Shown: positions 1 to 7,151, counted from the first letter of the stretch. The stretch: DNA of 35,131 nt from an uncultured Saprospiraceae bacterium (GCA_937929945.1 CALFUK010000165.1:1-35131), one strand, 5' to 3'. Numbers and translations: made by a program. The notes: generated from the letters alone by a model not told the origin.

Positions 1-218
1 GCTTTGGCTCCGATGCGCCCAGTGACGGTTTTGAATTCACGATTCTGCTTCGTGACATAGATCTCATCAAAGTGCTGAGTGACATCATCCACTCTGCCGG
101 GATCGCCTACGGTGATGATGGTGGACACGACATCCTCCTTCCTGAGATGCAGGTGGTAGATGCTTCCGTCATCATTGAGGATCAATTCGGAGGGGGACAG
201 TGTGGTAGCTCTTGACAT
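1..218 (-). CDS. Nucleoside phosphorylase, 5' part (runs off window)
   Basis: Reading the minus strand from an ATG at 218 gives an open frame to the window edge, about 72 residues beginning MSRATTLSPSELILNDDGSI. It continues through YHLHLRKEDV and then TVGDPGRVDDVTQHFD. The GDPxRV segment is the phosphate-binding start of the PNP/UDP phosphorylase family, and the SELILNxDGSIYHLHL opening is typical of the Bacteroidota uridine-phosphorylase-like branch. Such enzymes split nucleosides with phosphate into a free base and ribose 1-phosphate in the cytoplasm (family knowledge). The catalytic C-terminal half is outside the window, so substrate cannot be assigned. It is divergent from the ArsC-like gene, whose start lies only 32 bp away. 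Confidence 0.85.
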   Translation of the reverse strand, partial: MSRATTLSPSELILNDDGSIYHLHLRKEDVVSTIITVGDPGRVDDVTQHFDEIYVTKQNREFKTVTGRIGAK

Positions 219-250
219 TTGATATATTAGCGTCGAAAAAGAAATCAAAA

Positions 251-604
251 ATGAATAAAATTTATCACTTAAGTAACTGTGGTACCTGCCAAAGGATCAT
301 CGGCGAGGTAGGAGATGTATCGGGATTCGAGCAGATAGACATCAAAGTGCAAAATATATCACCCAGCGATCTGGATCTGGCGGCAGAACAACTGGGTGGC
401 TATGAGGCAGTCTTCAGTAAGAGAGCCATGAAGTACCGATCCATGGGGCTCAATGAGATGACTCTGACAGAGGCGGACTATCGAAAATACATTTTGGAAG
501 AATATACCTTTCTAAAACGGCCCGTCTTCTTCGTAGATGGTCGCGCCTATGCTGGCAACAGTAAGAAAGTCGTAGCCAGCATCAAAGAAGCACTCAACTC
601 ATGA
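251..604 (+). CDS. ArsC/Spx-family thioredoxin-fold protein
   Basis: A protein of 117 residues from ATG 251 (MNKIYHLSNCGTCQRI). An in-frame upstream ATG at 212 would add 13 Lys/Ser-rich residues and overlap the divergent phosphorylase start, so 251 is preferred. It has the family's N-terminal redox motif, here C10-G-T-C13 as in Spx-type members, and the LKRPVFFVDG stretch near residue 90 that matches the conserved RP[VI] of ArsC proteins. Length fits the family (110-120). ArsC members reduce arsenate with glutathione or glutaredoxin, while Spx members are RNA-polymerase-binding regulators. No arsenic genes lie nearby, so the role is unassigned. The stop overlaps the hemF start as ATGA, indicating translational coupling. 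Confidence 0.8.
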   Translation: MNKIYHLSNCGTCQRIIGEVGDVSGFEQIDIKVQNISPSDLDLAAEQLGGYEAVFSKRAMKYRSMGLNEMTLTEADYRKYILEEYTFLKRPVFFVDGRAYAGNSKKVVASIKEALNS

Positions 605-1509
605 CGGATGACGCTAAGCAAATCATCAGCTTCTTTAAAGGTCTACAAGATGAAATCTGTACTGGATTAGAAGGTCTGGATCAAGGCCATCACTTCAGAG
701 AGGACCTTTGGGAACGTGATGGCGGCGGCGGTGGTCGAACGCGAATTTTTACGGGAAATATCATCGAAAAGGGCGGAGTCAATTTCTCTGCAGTGCACGG
801 GCAGATGCCAGACCAGATCGCTGCTGCACTGAAGATTCCAGCAAACGAATTTTTAGCCACGGGTGTGTCCATCGTGCTGCACCCTTCTAATCCCTTTGTA
901 CCGATCATCCACATGAATGTCAGGTACTTTGAGACCAGCGTGGGCAAGTGGTGGTTTGGCGGAGGGATAGATCTCACACCGCACTACGTCATAGATGAAG
1001 ACGCTACATTCTTTCATGAGGCACTTAAGCAGACCTGTGATCAGCACGACCTGAGTTATTATCCAGACTACAAAAAATGGGCAGATGATTACTTTTTCGT
1101 AAAACATAGAAATGAGACGCGGGGTATCGGCGGCATTTTCTTTGATCGACTGAGCTCTGATGATGCGTCGGATAGGTTGGATCTATTTTCTTTTGTCCAG
1201 GATGTAGGTCAGACCTTTTTACCCACTTATCTGGAACTGGCTCATCGCAATAAAGACACGAGCTTCTCAGAAGAGCAGCAGCAGTGGCAGCGATTGCGCC
1301 GAGGCCGCTATGTAGAGTTTAATTTGGTGTGGGACAGAGGGACGAAGTTTGGCCTGGATACCAATGGGCGGACGGAATCTATCTTAATGAGCTTGCCTCC
1401 GATGGCTAACTGGGTGTATGACCATCAGGTCGCTGAAGGTTCAGCAGAAGCTCATACACTAACTAAACTTAAAAAAGGGATCGACTGGGTCAATCACAAA
1501 ACAGGATGA
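601..1509 (+). CDS. hemF: Oxygen-dependent coproporphyrinogen III oxidase
   Basis: A protein of 302 residues, the usual HemF length. It catalyses O2-dependent oxidative decarboxylation of coproporphyrinogen III to protoporphyrinogen IX in haem synthesis (family knowledge). Visible signatures are the Gly-rich DGGGGGRTRIF near residues 40-50, GGVNFSAVHG, HPSNPFVPIIHMNVRYF, WWFGGGIDLTPHY, and RRGRYVEFNLVWDRGTKFGL toward the C-terminus. The start overlaps the stop of the ArsC-like gene by four bases (ATGA), so the two are cotranslated. The 3' end overlaps the end of the convergent lipoprotein gene by 20 bp. Use of the O2-dependent enzyme points to aerobic or facultative growth, consistent with the ccm genes downstream. 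Confidence 0.95.
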   Translation: MTDDAKQIISFFKGLQDEICTGLEGLDQGHHFREDLWERDGGGGGRTRIFTGNIIEKGGVNFSAVHGQMPDQIAAALKIPANEFLATGVSIVLHPSNPFVPIIHMNVRYFETSVGKWWFGGGIDLTPHYVIDEDATFFHEALKQTCDQHDLSYYPDYKKWADDYFFVKHRNETRGIGGIFFDRLSSDDASDRLDLFSFVQDVGQTFLPTYLELAHRNKDTSFSEEQQQWQRLRRGRYVEFNLVWDRGTKFGLDTNGRTESILMSLPPMANWVYDHQVAEGSAEAHTLTKLKKGIDWVNHKTG

Positions 1510-1981
1510 TCGGAGTGGTTGTGACCCGATTACTCTGATTACCCGCTCTGTCCTTGATGAAAATATCTAAGGTCAGGGTATCTCTCGGGAAGTCAGGTGG
1601 TGATTCGCAGGGTGGAATGTTATCTGGAAAAAGACAGCAGGTCGTGAATAACCTGACCGTAATATCTCCACTAATGCCTTTTGATGCGCCTTGCTCGGGT
1701 ACTTCTGGGGCTTTAAATGCGTCATAGCGGCTGCCAGTGCGATTATCTATAATGAATATATTTTGATCAAAAACCTCAGAATCAAATCCGATGTCACCAT
1801 CTCCATCAGTAAAGCTGAATCTGATAAAGGTAGAATCAGTATTGAGAGAATTTTGCACCATGGTGTTATTGGAAAACCCGATGAAACTGATCTCGGGGAC
1901 ATCCGAAAATTCTGGCGCTTTCACGCATGACGCAAGAAAGATGCTTATTAAGCCGAACAGATATATATTTGTGCTTCTCAT
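1490..1981 (-). CDS. Small predicted lipoprotein, unknown function
   Basis: A protein of 163 residues from the ATG at 1981. An in-frame ATG at 2023 would put 14 extra residues ahead of the signal peptide and run into the divergent gene. Residues 1-19 form a lipoprotein signal (hydrophobic YLFGLISIF, then LASC with C19 as lipidation site). The mature part is mainly beta-type with an acidic FTDGDGDIGF stretch near residue 58, a pattern seen in Bacteroidota surface lipoproteins that may bind Ca2+ (inference), and a Cys/Pro-rich region near residue 115 (TTCCLFPDNIPPC). I do not recognise a characterised family. Its 3' end overlaps hemF by 20 bp, and only 27 bp separate it from the divergent LuxE-like gene. 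Confidence 0.75.
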   Translation of the reverse strand: MRSTNIYLFGLISIFLASCVKAPEFSDVPEISFIGFSNNTMVQNSLNTDSTFIRFSFTDGDGDIGFDSEVFDQNIFIIDNRTGSRYDAFKAPEVPEQGASKGISGDITVRLFTTCCLFPDNIPPCESPPDFPRDTLTLDIFIKDRAGNQSNRVTTTPIILFCD

Positions 1982-2008
1982 CAAGGCGAACTGGTTTCGA
2001 TATAGATA

Positions 2009-3016
2009 ATGAATATAAGCCAAAAAAGATCAAAGCTTTTAAATCAATTACAAGATAACGAAATTGACTTTACCTCGCTGTGTTTGGAGATATATGACTA
2101 TCAGAAGACGTACAATCCGTTATATCGAGCCTATCTGAAAGCGTTGAATCGGCTTGATAGACGGCCCACGAATGTGCGGCAAATTCCCTGTCTACCCATT
2201 CAGTTTTTTAAGAGCCATCGTGTTCAGTCGGGTGAGTGGAAGGAAGAGAAAGTATTTCTCAGCAGTGGCACCGGTGGGCTACAGTCTCAGCATCTGGTCA
2301 GAGATGTGTCATTCTATCGTCAGCATACTCAGCGAATCTTTGAGGCTCAAATTGGCCCCTTGACGGATTATTGTTTTTTAGCCTTACTGCCAGGCTACTT
2401 AGAGCGCACTGGCTCTTCCCTGATTGAAATGGTAGATCACTTTATCGAGAGTTCAGGCCACCTAGATAATGGCTTTTATTTGAGAGAATATGAGGCATTG
2501 GCTAATACGCTGCAAAGGCTCAATCATGCAGGTGAGAAAGTGATTCTCTTTGGTGTCTCATTCGCGCTACTGGATTTTATAAAGATGCATCAGCCCGATA
2601 TGTGCCACACCACCATCATTGAGACAGGTGGTATGAAGTCCAGTCAGAAAGAATATACCAAGCAAGACATACTCATACAATTGCAAGAGAAAACCAATGC
2701 CCAGGCCATCTATTCAGAATACGGGATGACGGAGCTACTCTCACAGGCATATGCGACAGATGCCCTCCATTTTAAGCTACCGAGGTACATGGCGATAGAT
2801 GTCAAAGAGATCACAGATCCTTTTAGCTCTTGCGCTACTCATAAGTCAGGCCAGATTAACATCATAGACTTAGCCAACATTGATACCTGCAGCTTCATCC
2901 AGACCCAAGATATTGGGAGAGTCGATTCAGAAGGTAGGTTAGAGCTTATGGGCCGCTTAGATCAGTCAGATATACGGGGCTGTAATTTGTTGCTGGAAGA
3001 GAAGGATATGAGTTAG
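2009..3016 (+). CDS. LuxE-like acyl-protein synthetase/acyltransferase
   Basis: A protein of 335 residues resembling the LuxE/PaaK-like branch of the adenylate-forming superfamily. Visible features are the opening helix with YNPLYRAYL, the CLPIQFFKSH motif near residue 65, a phosphate-loop-like SSGTGG (residues ~86-91), SEYGMTELLSQAY at ~235 (the YGxTE signature of adenylate-forming enzymes), and a C-terminal TQDIGRVD...GRLDQSDIRG corresponding to the hinge region. LuxE activates fatty acids and transfers the acyl group in luminous bacteria. No lux genes are here, so the acceptor is unknown; an acyl-activating step in lipid or natural-product synthesis is possible. The stop codon lies inside the first units of a heptamer repeat array, so the last residues (KDMS) are repeat-derived. 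Confidence 0.75.
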   Translation: MNISQKRSKLLNQLQDNEIDFTSLCLEIYDYQKTYNPLYRAYLKALNRLDRRPTNVRQIPCLPIQFFKSHRVQSGEWKEEKVFLSSGTGGLQSQHLVRDVSFYRQHTQRIFEAQIGPLTDYCFLALLPGYLERTGSSLIEMVDHFIESSGHLDNGFYLREYEALANTLQRLNHAGEKVILFGVSFALLDFIKMHQPDMCHTTIIETGGMKSSQKEYTKQDILIQLQEKTNAQAIYSEYGMTELLSQAYATDALHFKLPRYMAIDVKEITDPFSSCATHKSGQINIIDLANIDTCSFIQTQDIGRVDSEGRLELMGRLDQSDIRGCNLLLEEKDMS

Positions 3017-3153
3017 TTAGATATGAGTTATTGAGATATGAGATATGAGTTAGTTAGATATGAGTTATGAGTTATGAGTTATGAGATATGAGTTATGAGA
3101 TATGAGATATGAGATATGAGATATGAGTTATGAGTTAGTTAGTTATGAGTTAT
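3005..3153 (+). repeat. Degenerate heptamer array (ATGAGAT/ATGAGTT)
   Basis: About 20 near-perfect 7-base units alternating ATGAGAT and ATGAGTT, with occasional 4-base GTTA insertions. The array begins inside the last codons of the LuxE-like gene and continues about 137 bp beyond its stop. The reverse complement of the same words (CTCATATCTCATAAC) occurs in the opposite-facing repeats at 3391-3636. No open frame or known mobile element is associated. Slippage-type expansion is the simplest explanation (inference). Confidence 0.9.
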
Positions 3154-3222
3154 TTGACAATATGTTGTTTTGGGCTGAGGAGTGACTGTTTTTGGCTGTT
3201 TTCGGTGGAGCAATGCTTCTGA

Positions 3223-3636
3223 TTGTAGATGTATTTATCGGTTCACGAATAACTGCCAAACGCAAGGCTCTGCTCATATTTCGTATCTTAGTAATACACG
3301 CATACAGATGCTGAAACAAGTTCAGTATGACAGGGATTATTAGTGGTATAGATGTAGATCGCGGTTACGAAAAGACTGTCTTAGCCAGGGCCCCACTCAT
3401 ATCTCATAGCTTAGTAACTCATAACTCTCTCTTTCTCTTTCTCTTTCTCTTTCTTCAGAGCCAAAAAGTACTATTAACGGTTAAGGTGAAATTGCCCTAA
3501 AAGACGGCCCCCCACTCATATCTCATAACTTAGTAACTCATAACTCTCTCTTTCTCTCTCTTCAGAGCCAAAAAAGTACTGTTAAGGGTTAAGGTGAAAT
3601 TGCCCTAAAACACGGCCTCCACTCATAACTCATAAC
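3223..3636. repeat. Four tandem ~110-125-bp units, last one truncated
   Basis: Comparable points (GGTTA or GGTTCA) occur at about 3240, 3363, 3480 and 3587, giving spacings of 123, 117 and 107 bp. Each unit holds a variable head, then CTCATATCTCATA, CTTAGTAACTCATAAC, a CTCTTT tract and CAGAGCCAAAAAGTACT. Units two and three are nearly identical except that the CTCTTT tract is longer in unit two. Unit one is strongly diverged. Unit four ends at the stop codon of the amidase gene. Together with the heptamer array this fills the whole 621-bp gap between two convergent genes. Confidence 0.85.
3308..3328. repeat. REP-like palindrome
   Basis: ATGCTGAA (3308-3315) pairs with TTCAGTAT (3321-3328) around an ACAAG loop, with one G-T wobble. 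The sequence AGATGCTGAAACAAGTTCAG resembles a short palindrome that I recall recurring between genes in many Bacteroidota and some alphaproteobacteria (recollection, not searched). It sits in the diverged first unit of the ~120-bp repeats. Confidence 0.5.
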
Positions 3637-3637
3637 A

Positions 3638-4849
3638 TCACGGCTTATCAATCACTCCTTCAAAGATCCAGTTGGCGAGCGCTTGACGGTTTTCTTTAAT
3701 TAAGAGGCGCTTGTGATCGTCTTTGTTTTTGATGTTAGCCAGTTCGATGTATACTGCTGTAGGGAGTGTATTGCGCAGCATGAAGAGCCCTCTGTCTTTG
3801 ACGAAGCCTTTGTAGCCGCGGTTCTTCTGATACTTGGCGTACTTCGCTTTGAAGGTCTGCTGCAGAGAGGTGGCCAGAGCTTTGCTGCTCTTACTGTTTT
3901 TGTAATGATAGAAGTAGACGTCCTGGCGTCGGCTCTGATTTTGCGAGTCGACGTGGATCATGATCGCTTTTTGATTTTTATAGCCCTTCTTCTTGTATGA
4001 TCGATAGAGATCATTGATGACTTTTGTGCGGGCAGCGAGTCTGGTCAGCTGATGTCGGACGATCTTGATGTCACCCTTGTAGTATTCGTCATAGTCGCAG
4101 GTGAGGAGCCGCTCATCTCGGATGCCATCATTGCGATCGCGGACGATGATCTCTACGGTAGCGCCATGCTGCATGAGGTCTCTGGCCACTCTGAGTGCTA
4201 CATCATAGGCATACTCATCTTCGCATATCCGCTGACTGTAGCCGCTGTAGTTAGTCCCTGGATCTGGCCCGCCATGACCACTGACAAGATAAAACACCTG
4301 ACCTTTGAGGGATTCATCGACGACTTTTACTTTTTCGTATTTCTTGCCAAAGAGAGGATAGCTGCGCTCATGCTTTTTGAAAGCTTCTGATTTTGCTGTG
4401 GCGGAGGCTTTAGCTATGGTAGGGCCTTCGTCAGAGGCACAGTGTAGCTCGTGGTGAGGCACCCACAGTTTTTTGTCAGCCGTATAGTCAGCTGTGCGTA
4501 TCTCGTTGGATTGAAGCCACTCATTGTATTCTTTGATGCGGAGAGCTTTCTGCCAGTTATCCTCTCCGATGGTGCTTCTGATGCTTTTTCCATTGTAGCT
4601 ATAGATGTACACGGGCAGGGTGTATTCTCGGCCTGCTTTGAGGAAGTCTGATTTGGATAATTTATTGATCGTGTAGAACTGCTCGATGTTGCAGTATTCA
4701 TCTGCCAGCTGGTATCTTCTTAAAAGGGAGAAAACACCATCACCTGCTTTAGCCTCTACATTGTGAAAACTTATATTTTTATCGGACATCCCAGTGAGGG
4801 AATAGAAAACAAAAAGTAAGTTTGCAAGGGTATATATGCAACGCATCAT
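3638..4849 (-). CDS. N-acetylmuramoyl-L-alanine amidase (Amidase_3)
   Basis: A protein of 403 residues with an N-terminal hydrophobic export signal (residues ~3-20). A LysM-like region follows (residues ~30-100: AGDGVFSLLRRYQL, then INKLSKSDFLKAGREYTLPV). The C-terminal amidase domain starts near residue 185. Zinc-site elements are visible: H in VSGHGGPDPG, E in CEDEYAYDVA, H in MIHVDSQNQS, and the C-terminal catalytic-type E in VYIELANIKN. These enzymes cut the amide bond between MurNAc and the stem peptide in the periplasm, usually during cell separation (family knowledge). The family's usual SIHxN is MIHVDS here. The gene diverges from ccmB, and a TATATTTG box lies just upstream. Confidence 0.88.
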   Translation of the reverse strand: MMRCIYTLANLLFVFYSLTGMSDKNISFHNVEAKAGDGVFSLLRRYQLADEYCNIEQFYTINKLSKSDFLKAGREYTLPVYIYSYNGKSIRSTIGEDNWQKALRIKEYNEWLQSNEIRTADYTADKKLWVPHHELHCASDEGPTIAKASATAKSEAFKKHERSYPLFGKKYEKVKVVDESLKGQVFYLVSGHGGPDPGTNYSGYSQRICEDEYAYDVALRVARDLMQHGATVEIIVRDRNDGIRDERLLTCDYDEYYKGDIKIVRHQLTRLAARTKVINDLYRSYKKKGYKNQKAIMIHVDSQNQSRRQDVYFYHYKNSKSSKALATSLQQTFKAKYAKYQKNRGYKGFVKDRGLFMLRNTLPTAVYIELANIKNKDDHKRLLIKENRQALANWIFEGVIDKP

Positions 4850-4869
4850 AAGAAAATCGATTTGGACTT

Positions 4870-4877
4870 CAAATATA
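4870..4877 (-). promoter_or_regulatory. Candidate -7 box of the amidase promoter
   Basis: On the minus strand this reads TATATTTG, a full match to the Bacteroidota TAnnTTTG element. It ends 20 bases before the amidase ATG at 4849. I see no TTG at the usual 17-23-base distance upstream, so the call rests on one box. Confidence 0.4.
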
Positions 4878-4897
4878 CATTAAAATTAATAATAATA

Positions 4898-4926
4898 TGT
4901 AATCAATAGCAAGTCAATTGATTACA
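4898..4926. promoter_or_regulatory. Perfect 10-bp inverted repeat ahead of ccmB
   Basis: TGTAATCAAT (4898-4907) and ATTGATTACA (4917-4926) are exact reverse complements around the 9-base spacer AGCAAGTCA. The right arm ends 5 bases before the ccmB ATG. It could be a dimeric repressor's operator, or an mRNA hairpin hiding the ccmB start. It is not followed by a T tract, so it is not a standard terminator. Confidence 0.55.
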
Positions 4927-4931
4927 AAATT

Positions 4932-5594
4932 ATGAGTGCTTTTATCACCAATATCATACACTTATTCTCTCAGCAGCTCAAGCTGGAATGGAAGAGTCCA
5001 TTCATCATAGGAGGTAATCTATTATACGTTATTGGAGCCGTCTTTATTACCTACAAGATTTTTAATGAGATCAGTGCTCCCGTCTGGGTCTGTGTCTACT
5101 GGCTGATATTTTTGTTTACCGCGCTCAATTCGACCATTCATAGTTTCAGCCGTGAGCAGAGTGATTCGATTTTGTTTTATTACAGTTTCACAAATCCAGT
5201 GGTGCTTTATTTATCTAAAGTGACATTCAATTTCTTTTTTCTGATGCTCAGTGCTGGTCTGCTCTTCTTCTTCATGTGGCTCTTTTTACAAAATCCCATT
5301 GTGGATGATGGATTATTTTTGACGGCTATGGTACTCTCAGGCTTGGGATTTTCCATCCAGTTTACCTTCGTCTCAGCGATCGCTGTACACACGAAGCAAT
5401 CCAATACCATGACCTCTATTCTTGGATTGCCACTGATCATTCCGATTCTGATGACAGCGGTCAAGTTAAGCTTGATTTCATCTGAGGTTATCATCGATGA
5501 TGGCAGTGATATAGATATCATGATTTTATCGGCGATAGACATGATTATGTTTGGTATCGCAGTTATATTATTCCCATCTTTGTGGCGCTCTTAA
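4932..5594 (+). CDS. ccmB: Haem exporter membrane protein CcmB
   Basis: A protein of 220 residues, the usual CcmB length, with about six hydrophobic membrane segments. It starts with the family's cytoplasmic opening QQLKLEWKSPFIIGGNLLY and keeps FTALNSTIHSFSREQSDSILFYYSF, matching the conserved region after the second membrane segment (commonly NRSFxxExxxGTLDxL in proteobacteria). With CcmA (ATPase), CcmC and CcmD it forms the CcmABCD complex that delivers or releases haem onto CcmE for cytochrome c maturation in the periplasm (pathway knowledge). No ccmA is present here, so it must lie elsewhere if the complex is complete. It is followed by ccmC 92 bp downstream, and an exact inverted repeat precedes its start. 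Confidence 0.88.
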   Translation: MSAFITNIIHLFSQQLKLEWKSPFIIGGNLLYVIGAVFITYKIFNEISAPVWVCVYWLIFLFTALNSTIHSFSREQSDSILFYYSFTNPVVLYLSKVTFNFFFLMLSAGLLFFFMWLFLQNPIVDDGLFLTAMVLSGLGFSIQFTFVSAIAVHTKQSNTMTSILGLPLIIPILMTAVKLSLISSEVIIDDGSDIDIMILSAIDMIMFGIAVILFPSLWRS

Positions 5595-5686
5595 TAAGCT
5601 TATATTCTGCTGATCGATCAGTCATTCTAACATATGATTAAACTTTCTTTTTATCCGTCAGTTATCGAGATACAAAATGTCAGGAA

Positions 5687-6733
5687 ATGAAATATAGCTG
5701 GTGGAAAATTCTCGGTGTTCTCTTGCTCCTGTATGTTTTTACATTCGGCTTTCTTGTGCCCCTGAAGCCTGGTATCATAGCTGTATCGCCTGTCTCCATT
5801 GAGGCGAATCATGTCAGCAACATCAGCATCACAGGCTATAATTCTAACTATCAGAGTCAAGAGTCATCCTTGCAGGTTTGGCTCAAAATAGACAGCACCA
5901 GCGGATACCAGGCGACGAGTCTAAGAGTGAATGGCGAACGACAATTAACAGCCACCTTCGATATAGGTGCGCTGCCAGATACGACTGAGGCCTTACTACT
6001 CGTGGTAAATGCAGAGGATGGGACCGCCATCAGACCCAGAGCCGTCAAAATCAATAGTGCGGAGCATCAGCCTGCTTCTGTACCCTCAAAGCTGTCGGCG
6101 CTTCCATCTAAAACTTTTCAGACGAAAGCAGGTTTTTACTTTCCATACCGTAGCATCTTGGATGAGACCATTCGCAATACATTTTTTCATGTCGCTCTGT
6201 GGATGGCCATGTTTGTGCTCTTACTGATCGGTCTTTACCACAGCATCCAGTACCTACGGACGAAGCGCATAGAGTACGATATCAAGGCGTCCTCCTATTC
6301 ATACGCTGCTATTTTGTACGGTCTTCTGGGCTTGGCGACTGGTTCCGTCTGGGCGCGCTACACTTGGGGCACCTGGTGGACACCAGATGTGAAGCTCAAT
6401 ATGGCGGCCATCACCATGCTGATATACGCGGCATACGCAGTGCTCAGAGCTGGCATAGACGATATTGATAAGCGATCTCAACTTTCTGCTATTTATAACA
6501 TTTTTGCCTTTGCGGCAATGATCCCGCTATTGTTCGTAATACCACGACTGACTGACAGTCTGCACCCTGGTAATGGGGGGAATCCCGCACTGGGCGGTGA
6601 AGATCTGGATAATACTTTACGGATGGTCTTTTACCCAGCGATCATTGGGCTCTTCCTGTTAGGCAGATGGATAGCAACTCTAAACATCAGAATCGAGACA
6701 CTACGCATACACAAACTACAATCAGACTTATGA
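5687..6733 (+). CDS. ccmC: CcmC/CcsA-type haem handling protein with extra periplasmic domain
   Basis: A protein of 348 residues, versus about 220-250 for usual CcmC. TM1 spans ~7-27. Residues ~28-155 form an inserted, mostly beta-strand extracytoplasmic region (VSPVSIEANHVSNISITGYN...), resembling an IPT/TIG-like immunoglobulin fold by its pattern. The standard CcmC body follows: ETIRNTFFHVALWMAMF with candidate haem-ligand H168, the tryptophan-rich haem motif VWARYTWGTWWTPD (221-234), and RLTDSLHPGN with candidate ligand H293. CcmC loads haem onto CcmE at the outer face of the inner membrane (pathway knowledge). The stop overlaps the ccmD start (ATGA). Start 5687 is supported by the TM1 opening KYSWWKILGVLLLLY. 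Confidence 0.88.
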   Translation: MKYSWWKILGVLLLLYVFTFGFLVPLKPGIIAVSPVSIEANHVSNISITGYNSNYQSQESSLQVWLKIDSTSGYQATSLRVNGERQLTATFDIGALPDTTEALLLVVNAEDGTAIRPRAVKINSAEHQPASVPSKLSALPSKTFQTKAGFYFPYRSILDETIRNTFFHVALWMAMFVLLLIGLYHSIQYLRTKRIEYDIKASSYSYAAILYGLLGLATGSVWARYTWGTWWTPDVKLNMAAITMLIYAAYAVLRAGIDDIDKRSQLSAIYNIFAFAAMIPLLFVIPRLTDSLHPGNGGNPALGGEDLDNTLRMVFYPAIIGLFLLGRWIATLNIRIETLRIHKLQSDL

Positions 6734-6933
6734 TTCAGAAAACACTCTATATACTCTTGATCATCATGACTCCCGTACTATTGATGGCCCATGAAAGTGC
6801 TGATTTCCTAAGAAGTACAGGCAAGATTTACTCCGTTGTATTAGCCGTCGTCTTGATTTTCCTCGGTATTGTATTCTACTTGGTGCGTCTAGACAGAAAG
6901 ATCAGCCGATTAGAGAAAGAAATGCTAGACTAA
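6730..6933 (+). CDS. ccmD: CcmD-like small membrane protein
   Basis: A protein of 67 residues from the ATG at 6730, overlapping the ccmC stop as ATGA. An in-frame upstream ATG at 6667 would add a polar tail inside ccmC and is not preferred. Residues 1-20 look like a cleavable signal (IQKTLYILLIIMTPVLLMAHES). A second hydrophobic segment (~32-49, YSVVLAVVLIFLGIVFYL) is followed by the charged RLDRKISRLEKEMLD. The layout of one membrane helix plus a basic/acidic cytosolic tail in the position after ccmC fits CcmD, which in the E. coli system helps release holo-CcmE from CcmABC. Sequence conservation in CcmD is weak, so identity rests mainly on context. Confidence 0.7.
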   Translation: MIQKTLYILLIIMTPVLLMAHESADFLRSTGKIYSVVLAVVLIFLGIVFYLVRLDRKISRLEKEMLD

Positions 6934-7151
6934 CCTTAAACCTGGACCTTTATCGTAAGTACACCGCAGTATTGTTCATAATCATTGTCGTTCACAAAAC
7001 AAAAATCTTCTACCAAAAGAAGTACGAAACATTCCTTAAAATTCAACAGTTCTAAGTTCTTGTCATATTATTGTCAAGTCATATATGTCTACCGATGTAA
7101 TTACCGTTTTAGGCGTATAAAATACTAACTAAACTAACTATATCTACAACC
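6934..7151. other. Intergenic stretch, no feature recognised
   Basis: AT-rich sequence between ccmD and the ~95-bp repeats. It holds a weak hairpin (CTTCT/AGAAG near 7010-7025) and the repeated words TTGTCATAT and AAGTCATAT near 7060-7085, which could be part of a promoter region. No full TAnnTTTG box and no convincing gene was seen. Confidence 0.5.

Noticed and set aside
4898-4926. FNR/Crp-type site at ccmB
   Set aside because: The FNR consensus is TTGAT-N4-ATCAA. Here the half-sites are everted with nine bases between, so the match is not valid.
7008-7026. Terminator after ccmD
   Set aside because: Only a 5-bp CTTCT/AGAAG stem with no T tract on the plus strand. Too weak to call.
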